From Balanoglossus misakiensis (Eukaryota; Hemichordata), in the NCBI GenBank assembly GCA_040954595.2, contig CM082589.2, forward strand, positions 3,844,001-3,908,000: a DNA stretch of 64,000 nt, given 5' to 3'. Under the pieces are notes generated by a model. The model was given only the letters and a program-made list of their open reading frames with translations, had not been told where the DNA came from and ran no database searches. A program made the position numbers and the translations under genes. Below, piece after piece: positions 16,101-29,100 of the stretch. Each line of letters starts with the position of its first letter. Within the stretch, counting starts at the first letter, position 1.

Positions 16101-16746
16101 AGTCGCAGACGGGACGACACCCACTCTTTAAAATCGCGAAAGTGGGAGTACTTACCCTAGCTGAGGTATAACGCGGGGGAAATGTGTTTTTTTTTTGTCA
16201 CATGCCGTGCACTTGCTCAGCGCTGTGTCTAGCCTTGCTCACTAAGGTCCTCTTTCATAAATGAATATTAATTCACTGGTGCAGCCTGTTAGTTTTCCTC
16301 AATGCCCTGCCCATGATGGATTGCCAAGTGTTCATACACACACACAGCACAATCGAATAATAAACACGAGACACTTACACTGTTTTAGTTATTTTTTTCT
16401 TCCTGCGATATTGTCAACGCGTAAAACATGCAACGGTCTCTGCTCGTAAATTGATTTCTATTTTTAAATTTGATCATTTCACGAGAACAGAAATTTCATA
16501 CCAGCTGACTGAGAAAAAACAACATTTTGTGGTATATATATAAAAATCACCCATGGGGACCTATAACGGTATGAAAAAAGAATCTATATCGTAGTTTGTG
16601 ATACAGTTCCATCTATATATTTCATGCTCCATCGAGAGTTAAAAATACACGCAGCTTTTCATGGCAATAGCTCCCACCAATGTATGCGCTGAAATTCAGT
16701 GTATTTCTGTCACCATCCCTGCCTGCCCTGCGATACCCTTCTGTCA

Positions 16747-16754
16747 TGACGTCA
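16747..16754. promoter_or_regulatory. Palindromic CRE-type site (TGACGTCA) upstream of gene A
   Basis: A perfect 8-base TGACGTCA lies 213-220 bases before the gene A start codon, followed by ATTAATCACATGACA. This is the CREB/ATF consensus. A similar ATGACGTTATCTTCACATGA string occurs at 45023-45042, upstream of exon 1c of gene B. A role in promoter control is inferred only from position and consensus. Confidence 0.35.
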
Positions 16755-16966
16755 TTAATCACATGACACCGGGTTATCTGCGCGACTGGACTCGACTGAC
16801 GTGTGTAACGTGAACGCGCGGAGTACATTAGGTAACTTTGCGTGCGCGAGTGTGTGTGTGCGCGACGCGACGCGTCCACTGGAAGCAAAAGTTGACATAT
16901 TTCCTTCCACCCGCTGTTGGTTTTTTTTTCCAGAGGAGTAGCAGTCGAAGCGCCAGCAGCCACATC

Positions 16967-17147
16967 ATGGATTGGGACCGCGGCTCGGCCGCCAAAAACA
17001 TGGAGCGCCTGTTCCTGGCGTCCGCGGAGAAAGGCGACAAGAAGGCCATGATTCTCGCGCTGGAGAACAAGGCGCACTTCAACGCCAACTGTGTTGACAG
17101 CGACGACAGAAGCGCATTGGTCATAGCAATACAGAACCGTAATTTAG
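16967..17147 (+). CDS. TRPC-like: Gene A exon 1 (start codon, N-terminus, ankyrin start)
   Basis: The ATG sits in catcATGg and is followed by MDWDRGSAAKNMERLFLASA; the ERLFLA-AEKGDKK block matches the starts of gene B exons 1a-1c. The frame stays open 5' of the ATG but contains no earlier ATG. It ends AATTTAG|GTAAGT in phase 1, and exon 2 completes a GAT codon. A strong acceptor-like T-run plus CAG ends at 16933, only 33 bases before the ATG, so an upstream non-coding exon is possible. Confidence 0.88.
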
Positions 17148-20100
17148 GTAAGTTGTTTTCATTGCAGTTTTCCTCGTTTTATTTGTCTATATCTTTCTAT
17201 CATGGTACATGTGCGTCACAACGACCACGGATATTATCAGACAGTCCCAACTAGATCAGCTGACGTGGGTTGAGTTTGTTTTCTGTCTTGTGGGCTCTTA
17301 ATTTAGAAACCGTTTTTTTTTCTGTTTCGCTGGTGCAAAGTGATTGGTTATTGTTCAAAGTTTTAACAGGTGGTTAAGAAAGAATGGGGCATGGGGCCCG
17401 CACGTTGGTCTTTTATTGCTAGCGTCCAGAATACTGCGTCAAAACGGCACTGGTGTGGTGGCGCCTGTCAGCGGCATTCTGCACGAAACTCGTTGGAATA
17501 CCACTGTCACACAAATTATGTTACCGCGCGACGACTATCGTGTCTTGAGCTCGGCAACCGCATCCACTGCCGTAAAAAAGCATATATGTGTGTTCGGTCA
17601 AGCGTTAATTCGAAAATATGTTTCAAGCTGTTTGGAATTGACGAAAGACCTTCAATACCACACGGTTTAAAAAGAGGTGACAGACAGGGGTGCCTTTAAA
17701 AATAAGCTCCATATGTGTCCCAGGCCTTACTGCCTGACGTTTTATTCCAAAAAAAAAATACTGGTGCTTTCTCCAGATACCCTTGGCCCAAAGTTGTGGT
17801 TTCGCTCCAATAAATATTAAATTGGATCATCATCAGTGCTTTCGACAAGAATCAAAAGCGGTGTGTATTAACATACATAATAATCGATACAGCTGTCGCG
17901 GAATGGACAAAATTGACGGTGTGTTAAGCGTAATTCTACGCATTACACAAACTCCCAGGCTTTTCACAGTGGTCTTTGTTCTAGGTGTAAAAAATCATAT
18001 CAAAGGGGAAGTTAGTTTCCTGGTGAATAAAATTGGCCGCTGGCAGATTCTGAGACCGGTCGAATTAGATTGCATTTTCCCCCTGACCCAAATCTTCATC
18101 TGACATATACAAGCCAGGTATACCTATTTTGCGACCCAGTCCTCGTGTGCCGTTAATTCATACACTAATCAAGACATGGAATGTTTTCACGGCGTCTGAA
18201 ATAAATAGTGCCCTCAAAGAGTTTATTAACATACATAATTAATATTTGGCACAGCTGTGATGGAACTGATCAACATTTTATTCTATTATCCTTCGATCGC
18301 ACAAAAACACCCCAAATGTGACCCACGATGGTACATGTACTTGGCATTTTATGGTGCTCGCAAATGGTCACCGGCAATGTTTGAAAGAAAATGAAACGGT
18401 GATTTCTGTCTCATTATCTTGATTTTGATACATCGTGGTGACAATATAAGTATATTCAGTCAATATATATTCGCACTTACATACAAATGTGTAATTTTGG
18501 CCTGTTCTTTTCCTTTTTTACACATACGAAAAAGTCGCGCAATGTACGTGTCGCCCAGAAACATGTTCAGTCCTGTCTGAATTTGTGAGTGTGCAAATAG
18601 AGAGAAAATGCTGTAAAGGACCGTCTATCTATATTCCTCCTGAGAGGAAATAGGAGAAAGAGACAGAAAAAGAAAGACAGAGACATGTGGATAGTCAGTC
18701 ATACAGAGAAACAGATACAGAGACAAGCCGCTGATAGGAACATATGCACAGAGACAGAAACAAAGCGATGTACTGTCTCAGATGGCGCATTATAAATGTC
18801 ATAATTTATGTTCATCGCTGTTACTATAGAAACCGTTTGCATAGTGGAATATTTCATTTTAACCTCACCCCCTGTCATTGTTTTATGTCATTAATAATGC
18901 GGGTTTGGGGACATAGTACCATCACGTGATCTTTCAAACCTCTTCATGTTGTGCAACCCCAGCTTTTGAAGATAGAAGTTGACGACATTCATCGTTATGA
19001 TTAGAAAAAAAATAGTTTTGTGTGTGGACACTGTGGCCGGAAATAGAAATCGTTTCAGCCGCTTCCTCAGATCATAATACTGTCCTACTTCCGGTTGTAG
19101 TTAGTACCTCGAACAACAGCTGTCTTTAAACGAATTTCGTCACTTTTCCCTCTTGTCTTAACATAATGAGGAAATAACATTGTCAACTAGCTAATTCAGT
19201 ATGCTAACAGGAACTGCCTTATAAAAACGTTGATGCCATACGTACCACACCCCACTGGTTTATCATAGTCCTATCAAATAAAATTCAACGCGCACCGCTC
19301 TCTTTCTAAGTTAAGTACATCTCGGAACTAAAACATAACGCGACTATTGCGAATGCCTGCACATTTTCGGTGGAAAAGCAGAAGGTGAGAACCGTTCTCG
19401 TTAAATGGATATAGCCAAAGAGTGTCGAACGTTTCGTGGGTCAATTTTCTAATGTCGCACTCGGCAGGACTGGCGATTGATCGTCGCGGAGGTGGTAAAC
19501 ATTCATCGATTAGATAACTTCGTCGCCACAGACTTGATTTCAGTTGTAGGACACTTTGCGCAAAGAGAAATCGATAACTAGTTGACAACGATCCTGTGTA
19601 ATTGAGATAAAACCGTAAATTGCGTTTCCAACTTGAGTTTATAGTACTACATTCTGGACCACGTATCATCAACATCCTTGTTTTTAAAATGTAACACAAT
19701 AAAGGATCAGGGAACTTGTTAAGTCATCCAAAACAATATGTCGAATATAATTTTGTGTGATTTTATTTTTAACGCACCTTTCTGTGTGTAAATGGTATAC
19801 GTGCTTTTCAGGTCGCTCGCATGACATTGCAAGGCAAGCTGAAAACATGTATGTGGGTGCCATGTACAGGAAGATGCTGGTAGCCCTATAATAGCACTAA
19901 ATACACATATTGAAAAAAAGAATAGGAAACGACACTTCTTACAATTTATGGGGTCTCACCCAGTCGGCAACGCGGGTTATTTATTCTTTGACACACATGA
20001 CTTTAATATTCAAATTTAATAGTTCAAGTGATGCAGTGTATGCACATATGTGTTTCGTCCAAACATGTACGTCGACGCTTTTATAATATTGGATTTTTCG

Positions 20101-23100
20101 ATAGGGTTTTACTATCAAAATATATTTTTAAAAAGTTGAACATAATATCAGAAAATTAAACACAAGTAAATATGCAAAAAAGTCCAAATGAGAATAGATA
20201 ATTGTCAATAAAATAACCCATATTCAAACGAAAGAGGGTTCTCAATATAATACTTCAATCACACATTAGTGTATATTGAAGCTGATATTAGCTTTATATT
20301 ATTCCAGTGAGCTTCGCAATTCTAAAAACCCAATTTCCTCAAGCAAAAAGGGAGATATCGAACATAAACTGTAATATTGTGTTAACAAGCTTTATGTCGG
20401 TTGAATACCATTCCAAATTCTTTTCACTGCAACTTTAACAAATCACTGTTCTTATCTTTTTTAAGAATTTGCTCTTTGTATGATATAGTAGGGTTTTTCA
20501 CTGGTCGTTCACATAAAGTAAAACTTGAATACGATCGCTTGCTGATTTGGTAAACACCACGCCAACATAGTCCATTGATTCTTCAGTAGTCAAAATTGAC
20601 ACATTTATCCGATTTCCCCCCTAAGGCGCAGAGAAACCGCTACTAAGAGATAATACACGTACAGGTGACGTCACGCCTGGAAATCATTGCGGCGGTTGTT
20701 TTGCACCGATCGATCCGAGGCTGTGTGCGTGTGATTGAGTCCCTCACATCGCGAGGCGCGCAAACGAGATGTTTAGACCCACAATTATAACCCCTGACAT
20801 TTTATTCACCTCACGACAGCACTGTATACGTGCTCACAGTGGAATAAACTCGGTTTGCTATTACTACTCGGACAGCATACTTAGCTGTCCGTTTATTTCA
20901 TGAAGATGATCGATACATAAATCATGCACTAGAATTACTTTGAAGCTCCTCTGTGAAAAGGGAATAACTCATCGCAGTCTCATATTTGTCTGATATAATT
21001 CAGTATTACAGGGTCGTGTATCTCTTTCTATCAACTGATCTCCTATGTGTCTATGTGTCGGTACCTCTGGCCTATATTTCAATGGCATGTGAAAATATTA
21101 AATATTCGTTTATAATACCCTAGACGAGGGCACAATAGAAGAGGCATGTTGCGCCTCTTTGTATTTTATAGATGAAATAATTCCCCGTACGGACAATGAT
21201 TTATGCTCATTCTGTGAAGTAGCTGCTTTCCCGCCAATACGATAAATCCTCACGCCTTATTGGAAAAGAATTCTCTTCTTCCGAACAAAGGATATGAATC
21301 ACGCCGCAGCAAATTGGTGCTTTTCGTCATTAGAGCTTAGATGGGACCTGTCACCACACATCGGCTTTTAAGACCCGAGTCTATAACAGGGCTGTCAATC
21401 ACCTTGTCTCCGCTGACTAAAAAATCCATCCGCGGGATTAGTTTCATTTTTAATCCGTTATTGCTTTGTCCAAAGCAGTTTTCTACAAACATAAATTTTG
21501 CATTTCATGCAACTGTCAATGGTCCGTCTTTATCTAGCTGTAAATAAATCACACCAAGGAGTTTCAAGCGCGCTGGCTTCTTTCGTTTAGGGAGAGAACT
21601 CTCATCACAGATTAATCAATTCGTCTACATGTACATGAAATCGGAATAAACTTCGTGTCAGTGCTTCCAGCCCCCATTGAAGTAGGTAATGGAGGTATTA
21701 AGTAGCGTATCAATCAGGAGTCGATAAAATATTACTCACATGAGTGTTTACAATAAACGCACAGTGGCTTTGAAGTAAAACTGGCCAAAACTAGCAGCCA
21801 TAAGAGTAGTTAAAGTCAATGGCATTTAATCCCCAAGGGCTTTCTATGACAGGAAGGAAGAACGCCATTGTATGCACACCATGTTGTCCAAGAGACCAGG
21901 TGTAACACAAATTACCGGAAGTGAACGATATACTTTGATCTATAGACCTTTCAAACACCACAACTCTGATTGGCAAATAATAATTACCGACGAAAATTGC
22001 ATTACTCGAATGTCGTTCGGCCATCTTCGGATGTCGTCGACCGAGTCATATAAAAACCAACAGAGCTAAACGCTTTTTTACAACAAGGCTATTGGACAAT
22101 TGACCAGAATTAACTAGTTTGTTAATATTTTATGTTCCAGATTTTATCGCTCAGTGAGATTTCATTCCGTTTTATTTCCGTGCCGTTTTGTTTTTTATTA
22201 AGTACTAGTATGTCAGCATGTTGAATGAAATCGTGGAATCGTTTTATTTGTTATACCTACATGCATTCATGGCGTTTGGCATCTGTTCGCCCATATTCGT
22301 CTGAACTGTACTGTTTTGAAAGTAATCACATATATCTATTAAAACCGAACCTCTTGTAATACAACAATATGACCTCCCTGATGTACAAAGAAAACGGCCT
22401 TGATGAATCACATGCATGTGTGATTGGAACTTTTACACATAATTAAAAACAGATATAGCTTTATGATTTTCTAACACCGATGTCTGAACGTGATGGTGTG
22501 AGGCGTTCAAGGCCGTTGGCGTTATTCCGGTGTAAGTCATTGTCTAAAATGTCACTGTTCGTGTAAATCATGAGATGTGTTGTCATTGTGTGAACACGTG
22601 TGCACGGGGTTGGGTCAACCTCAATGTTTGTGAAGTGATAATTAATCACGTATTCAAAGACCCACCACTACAAACTCCACCCCTACTATACGTGTTGAGA
22701 GCATTCGCTGTCGGTTGATATACACTGATTCGTACAATTTCGCCACACAACATGGACTCGGGAAACAGTCTGTTTTGGGGGTGACTCACAGTCCCTCGGG
22801 TTACAGACGTATACTGATGCCCCCATGGCCAGTCAACAGGTGTATACTGTTGCCTCTCCAAATGAGACAGCACACAGCGCATGTACACTGCGCTTTGTCA
22901 GTCATCGCCGACACCGGCACGTATACGCAATGCTTCATGATTCCGCCGAGGTCGTTACCCGCGTGTAGCTGTCAACAATTTGACATCTACACGTAGCGAA
23001 CGCGGAGGTGGATCGCCCACCTTTGCGCACAATACTGCAATTAAAAGTGAGCCGTATGTAGACCATGATCTCGCGATCGGCATTTCTGGCGTAAAAAGAG

Positions 23101-26100
23101 TTTTATGATGAGAACGATCACATCTCGTTCGTTTTATTAATTGTATATACCAACAGATGCCGGGGCTACCTCATAAGGTATAGCTGCCCATCGCTGCGCT
23201 TTCATTACACCGCGAATGTCATAGATCATTTCCCGTTGAAAACTTTTCGGGGATAACTTTGTGAACAGTCCGAAAGTCTTTCGTTCCGGATTCCCATTAG
23301 ATCCTGAGAACGACGAAGTCTCCATATAAGGCGACCATGCGCCTTTTTTTCCTAAAAAATCCCATGGGAAATATCGCATCTAATAACCTTACGCACAAAT
23401 GATCAAAAAGTAGGATTCTATTACAAAGCGCTATAAAATCTTTATTAGAATCATGATGTATTAACTATTTGATATGCTCGTTCACTGTAATTATTTTCAT
23501 ACTGTAGGCGGTTGCAAGAAGGCGAGATGATCAATTGAACACGGTCGTATACGGCGATGGGCTCGCGCAAAATATATTAGCCAAACAGTTCGCTGCCGTC
23601 GGCTAGAAATGGGACGAGGCTCCGTCAACTAAATTTTCCCTCTCACTTTGCATTTTATAGAATGTGTGTCCGTCTATAGCCATTATTAGTTCTATACTAT
23701 TATGTTACTGCTGAATATAGCTGGACTTAATTTCATCAGCCGCCATCGAAAACAATGCGCACCGTACCTTAGAGTTTATGGCTGTACCCCGGCGGTACGA
23801 GAATGTACTTGTACACCACGGCGTTTTAATATAAAGATAAACTTCATGACCTCGCTATACAGGACTATCTTACCTGCCATGATCGATAAACATGACGGGA
23901 AAAATTGAAGTTACTTTGCTTAACAGGCTTTCGTTGAAGCGGAGGTAATCTCACTTTCTGCGAACGTGATTCTGCCCAGAGAGAGTTGTCAGCGTAAAGG
24001 TTGACGGACGCGAAAACATGCAGTGACTGTTTCCATTTTCACTGCATGGCTAATTTTGTCTGTAGATCCGTTCTGACTGACTGGGACGTTACGTTTTTCG
24101 ATTTTAACACATGGACGGCATGACAAGTGGCGCGCTAATTGAACCACTCTTTTCACTTCACTCCGGGGGAGTTCTATCAACCGAATGAGCGCACCTGGTG
24201 TTGAGTCGATACGGGGTTTGGTTGCAGATGTTGGCGATAACTTGTGCAACTTGATTTCGGGATCTCTAGAGTACACAAATCGTAGCTCGCCTTGTTTCGT
24301 TATATCTAAGCTTTCTATTGGGGGGTGGTGGCGGAAACCTACATAAATTCCATTATCATGTCAAATCGCGGAAAACATGGAGACGAATTTCGTTGATGTG
24401 TATCACTCTATTCATTCTGTTCACGTGACACCTTGCAACAACCCTGGCCTCAGTTTTACATACATATGCAAGCCGTATGCGCGACCATAGGACTAATGTC
24501 TACTCGAACAATAACCATAATTTAACAGAAGGCACGCCCGGTATGCATGTCATTAAATTTATTTTTATCTGATTCGTGTAACCAGGTCATGCGTGCAATG
24601 TGTAAACCTTACCACCCAACTTATTACCCTCATATGACATGTAACATATCTCCCCTTATTTGTGTCACTGTCCCTCACCTATAGGAATACACCCACAAAT
24701 CATTTTATTGATCTTCGTCGTCGATGAGTTTTCAAATGTCAACAGAACCCGTATCACTTTCGTCAAACGACGAAATATGTGACAATGGAACATCTGGTAG
24801 CCACACTTGCAACGGTTCAAGATGACCGTGTTGTAATTGTCATTCTATTTTTGACATTAATCTAGCAATAAATCATCTTGCCTTAAATGACAAAACATAT
24901 TTGACCTGGTTTGATAGCATATTATACGACACTACACTTGACGAACATTGCTATATTCCTTTGATGGATTTTTTTAAACGCGCGGAAAAAGAGGTTACAA
25001 TTATCAGTGACACATGTTTGTGGTACTATAGGTGTCGAAAGGCGGGCGCCATCAAAATAATCTGTCCCGTACTTTTGCTCATAGGCAGCATTTCTAAAGG
25101 TGGCCAGTAATTATTCTTCAATAATATACATGTAGTATTCGCCTCGGGGGTAGATGACAAAAATGATAGTATTCCTCCAAACTTTTCAATTCTTTGTTAT
25201 TTTATAGAGTCTAGGGAGTCTTTTCGAAAATAAAGAAGAAAATAGGGTGTTCACCGTCTCGTTTTCATGAACATCGCTACTTCAAGTGGCAGCCATTTTG
25301 AATTTCATGTTAGAGACAAATTTACACAACATTGCTCTGTCATTTCAAATTTTGCACGGTGACCTCTACTTTTATTCTCAATTATAAGAGGAAGGTTGCC
25401 TGGAGCAAAAAATGAGAACGTTTAAGACTTTGATGCATCTACTGGTCGTTTCATTGATCAATTTTCCCACTTCGAATACGGTTAAGGAAATTAGACTCAT
25501 TCATGGGACGTGCAGTTTCAATATGCTGACTGGGTCACCTTTAAGGTAGTTGGAAAGGCTATTTTTGAAGCAAATTCTCTCAGTGTTTGTGAATTTATTT
25601 TCACAAGTTAGAATAAAGATAATGACTTGAAATTTGCAGCATGTGTTCTTAACAAACTAAAAAGTGAGGGAAAAATATGACTGTAAAAATATCTGCTAAA
25701 ATTATGAAATTTGATACGCCTAAATATAAATATTCATAATTTTACAAAATATTGATTGAATCTTGACATGTTTTTACAAATTATTGAATAATTTGTATTC
25801 ATTTTAATATGAAGCAACCCCTCCAGCAATGTATGGGACACTTTCAGCAAAAACTTATTTTTTTCAAAGTTATCACTCAGGAAAACACAGTTTTTGTTGA
25901 TATTTTGTATACAACTTTAACGTGCTGCCAAAACACAACGGGAAAACTTATGAAAAAACTGTCCCGTAAAATTGTTCTTTGGGATGTCCCGAGCCTTTCC
26001 TGAAAGTTTCATGATAAAAAAAATATCTGGCATACCTATTCAATCACAAATAAAAACCATTTTATTATGGCGAAGGGCAGAAAAGTAGCTAAATACGCAA

Positions 26101-29100
26101 AGTTTAGCGGCAGTTCACGGCGAAGGATCGCATTTATCTGGGTCAAACGCTTTTCCGCTGGCTTTTCGGGTTCCCTAGAAATGCAAAAATGTCCATAATT
26201 TGGCAGCCTTTAATAAACAAGCAAGGTTATCTATCGTTGAAAATTGCAAGAATCAGTGTTTGCAAGTTACATTTAAATGCCCTTGGCTAGGGGAACCCGT
26301 CCTTGTGCGCATAGCCTAGGAGAAGTCTTCCCCTAGAGGGCGCTCAAATAAGGCTCCCTAGCTTCCTTGCCAGATGAATGAAATTAGGTATCATAAAACC
26401 AGCCATATCTTGTTACACGTTTATTGCCCCGAATTTTTTATGAGTTTAATTTTTCTCTAATACATTTCTAGATATAAATTCAGTGTTTTTAAATGAAATT
26501 TTAACTGACGCCCTAGCCTTTCCAACTACCTTAATTCTGACAGTGCATGCAGGCCTGTACTTGTATGCTAGTTGCAGCATACATGCACATGCCAAATGTA
26601 CCCGTCACAGCAGAAATTTCCAGACCAGCATATAGACAGTGAGCTATATTCATACACGTATACTGGGGCTAAACAAACACCAAACCTGGCTTTTTATAGA
26701 TCTACGGTACGTGTACGACCAGCACTTTCATCATAGTCATTGCATTTCTAACATTAGCGTACTTATGTCAAATTCGTCGTCACTTTTTGCAACAAAGAAA
26801 ACGTCTTTCTGTTCGGCCATCCGCAAATGGGCACAAGACTTCTAAAGGATCTAGACATTAAATGTCGGCAATTTACCCAGTAAAACTAATCTTATACCGA
26901 ATGTATTAGTAGTTATGAATCATCAATACAGCGCTCGCGTAGTATTGATAAAATGCAAATGTGCCTATATTAATTATTGAGGGTATTAACTTGTGGGCGT
27001 TTTTCATCTGCGATAATATGACCTACCCGTGCACGTATACTAGTATGCTTGCCTTAGCGTATTCACCGTAGTTGACCGTGTATAGGGTGCTTGCTTGTGT
27101 ACCCTGGTGTGTGTCAGATGGTTCTAGGAAAACAATGCGATATTGATACCAACTATATGACGATCTTCGAATTGGTTTCCTGAAATACCAACAGATCGGA
27201 TGTTTATTTAACAACCCATTGACACATTTTTATCAGACTCATCTGATTATTAGATATGATTCTGTTCAGGAGGTTATTCCACGGCGCTAAAGTTTTTAAA
27301 GGATGTTTGCTTAGATATCATATAATTGGTTTGCTTTTTCATTGAGATCAAGACGCATGCGTCAGTAAAGAGCATGCCGTGAATGATATTCCGATCCAAT
27401 CAGTGGTGATAATGTACTTTCAGTGGTTTTTGAATTTTTGCTTGGTTTAATACCATTTTGGAACAGGCATTGTGTGCATATCATGGCGGGGCATCATACT
27501 ACAATGTCAAGGTTTTAAAAACCGACTGGCTCTGATTTTTGAAATTTGAAACTCCCAGATTCATTATATGAAAAAGTAAATTTTATTGTAAAAGATGTAT
27601 CTTGGGTTTAGTTTATAACATAATAATGGCGACCCTGTTCTTTGAAGGTAATTAATATCCGTGGTTAATTAACGGGTCGAATGTACTTTCCAGTATTTCT
27701 GGAGATGAGCGAAAACACCTCAGAATTGCTGGTTGTGTGGCACACATATTTCCACTCCAGTAAACACGGGCGAGCTTCATCGTTTACCGCCTCTGGCTGT
27801 TTAAGGTAGATTAAAACACTAATATTTCCTTTCATAATTAAATTCCCGTTTGAGAAATATCAAGGGTAATGCAATGTACAGTAGGCTAATTGTGCGGCAA
27901 CCTTTAAAGGGACAAAGTCTCTCTCTCGCCACCCTTTTTCCATTAATTATGTTTGATGCAAGACACTGTTTATGTCATTCTACATGTGGATATATAGTGA
28001 AGGGCAGCGAGAGAGAGACTTTGTCCCTTTAAACTCACAATACGAATAAATGTGATATTTGCCGCCATTTTGGATTTTAAACAATTGTAATTTGGGACAA
28101 CTTTTATTCCGATTTTAAAAGCATTTGATACATTCGTAACCTTTATTGTGTTTTCAATGAGACAATTCTAATATCGCTAATGGAAGTTTAATATAGTCAA
28201 TAATCTTAGGGATATGTAATGGTTTCCACTGTTTCCACAGACAGTAATCCATAAAGTTCAAACACCACCTCACTATGTCGCGTCTGACATCGACGTTAAC
28301 TAGTCTATATACATCGTGTCTCGCGGGATTCCAAATTAAAAGTGTTTACGTGCAAGTGATGAACGCGACCATTAATTACTTCCACACACCGACGCTGCAG
28401 GTGTTGCAAAAAAATAGCGCATTAGGAGAAGCATTTGTTAATTACTGAGTGACACACGAAAACATTTCAAGGCTGAGACTCTTTAATAAAAACAAGTGTG
28501 TCAAAACTCTTCAAATCTCGTCCCCTCGAAAAACGGGGTGCCCAGCCCAGGCCAGCTGTTCAGTGAGCGTGATAAATACACAGGTAACCGACCTCTGCAA
28601 CACACAGTTGTGTTTCCAGGGTCCTATCACCCTACGTGCCATAATTGTCGACCCCTATTGTATATCAGGCTCGCTGCTGTTGTGATGAAACAGATTACAT
28701 GGACTCAGTACAACTTTGCAACAATGACAATATATGTCATATGGTGGGTGTGCACAGTTGAAACACTGGATTTGCTAATAAATTGAACACTACATGAAAG
28801 GCATTTGCCTACATATCCTGCACATACTTCTCAGTAATATTTTGATTTACACGACGGGCGATTGTATATACGCTATTCTAATTTTAATCCGTTGAAACAT
28901 AGAATGTGGGTTGACAAGAGATTGCGATAAATTCTGACTGCAATCAATTCCCTCTTGAGACATAATATAAAAATGCGTTATATCTTTATGTATTGCCACA
29001 AATGAAATGACGTTTTTTGATTAAAATGATTTTTTTGTTGATTGCTGATAGTTTGTGCCATTCACAATACAAGTATGTTTCCTGCATATTTCAGATGGGT

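Larger units (their letters stand above)
1..16966. other. Upstream intergenic region, no supported gene
   Basis: I found no exon-like stretch with recognisable protein homology. The open frames here are short, mostly AT-rich and lack splice-flanked conserved blocks. Visible items are a pyrimidine-rich tract near 10020-10105, a G run near 10838-10850, a C run near 2490, and a diverged interspersed repeat at about 3381-3556. The last few hundred bases become GC/GT-rich towards gene A exon 1 and contain a palindromic CRE-type site. Confidence 0.6.

Noticed and set aside
16622-17077. 151-codon minus-strand open frame over gene A exon 1
   Set aside because: Mostly antisense to exon 1 and its GC-rich leader; no recognisable domain.
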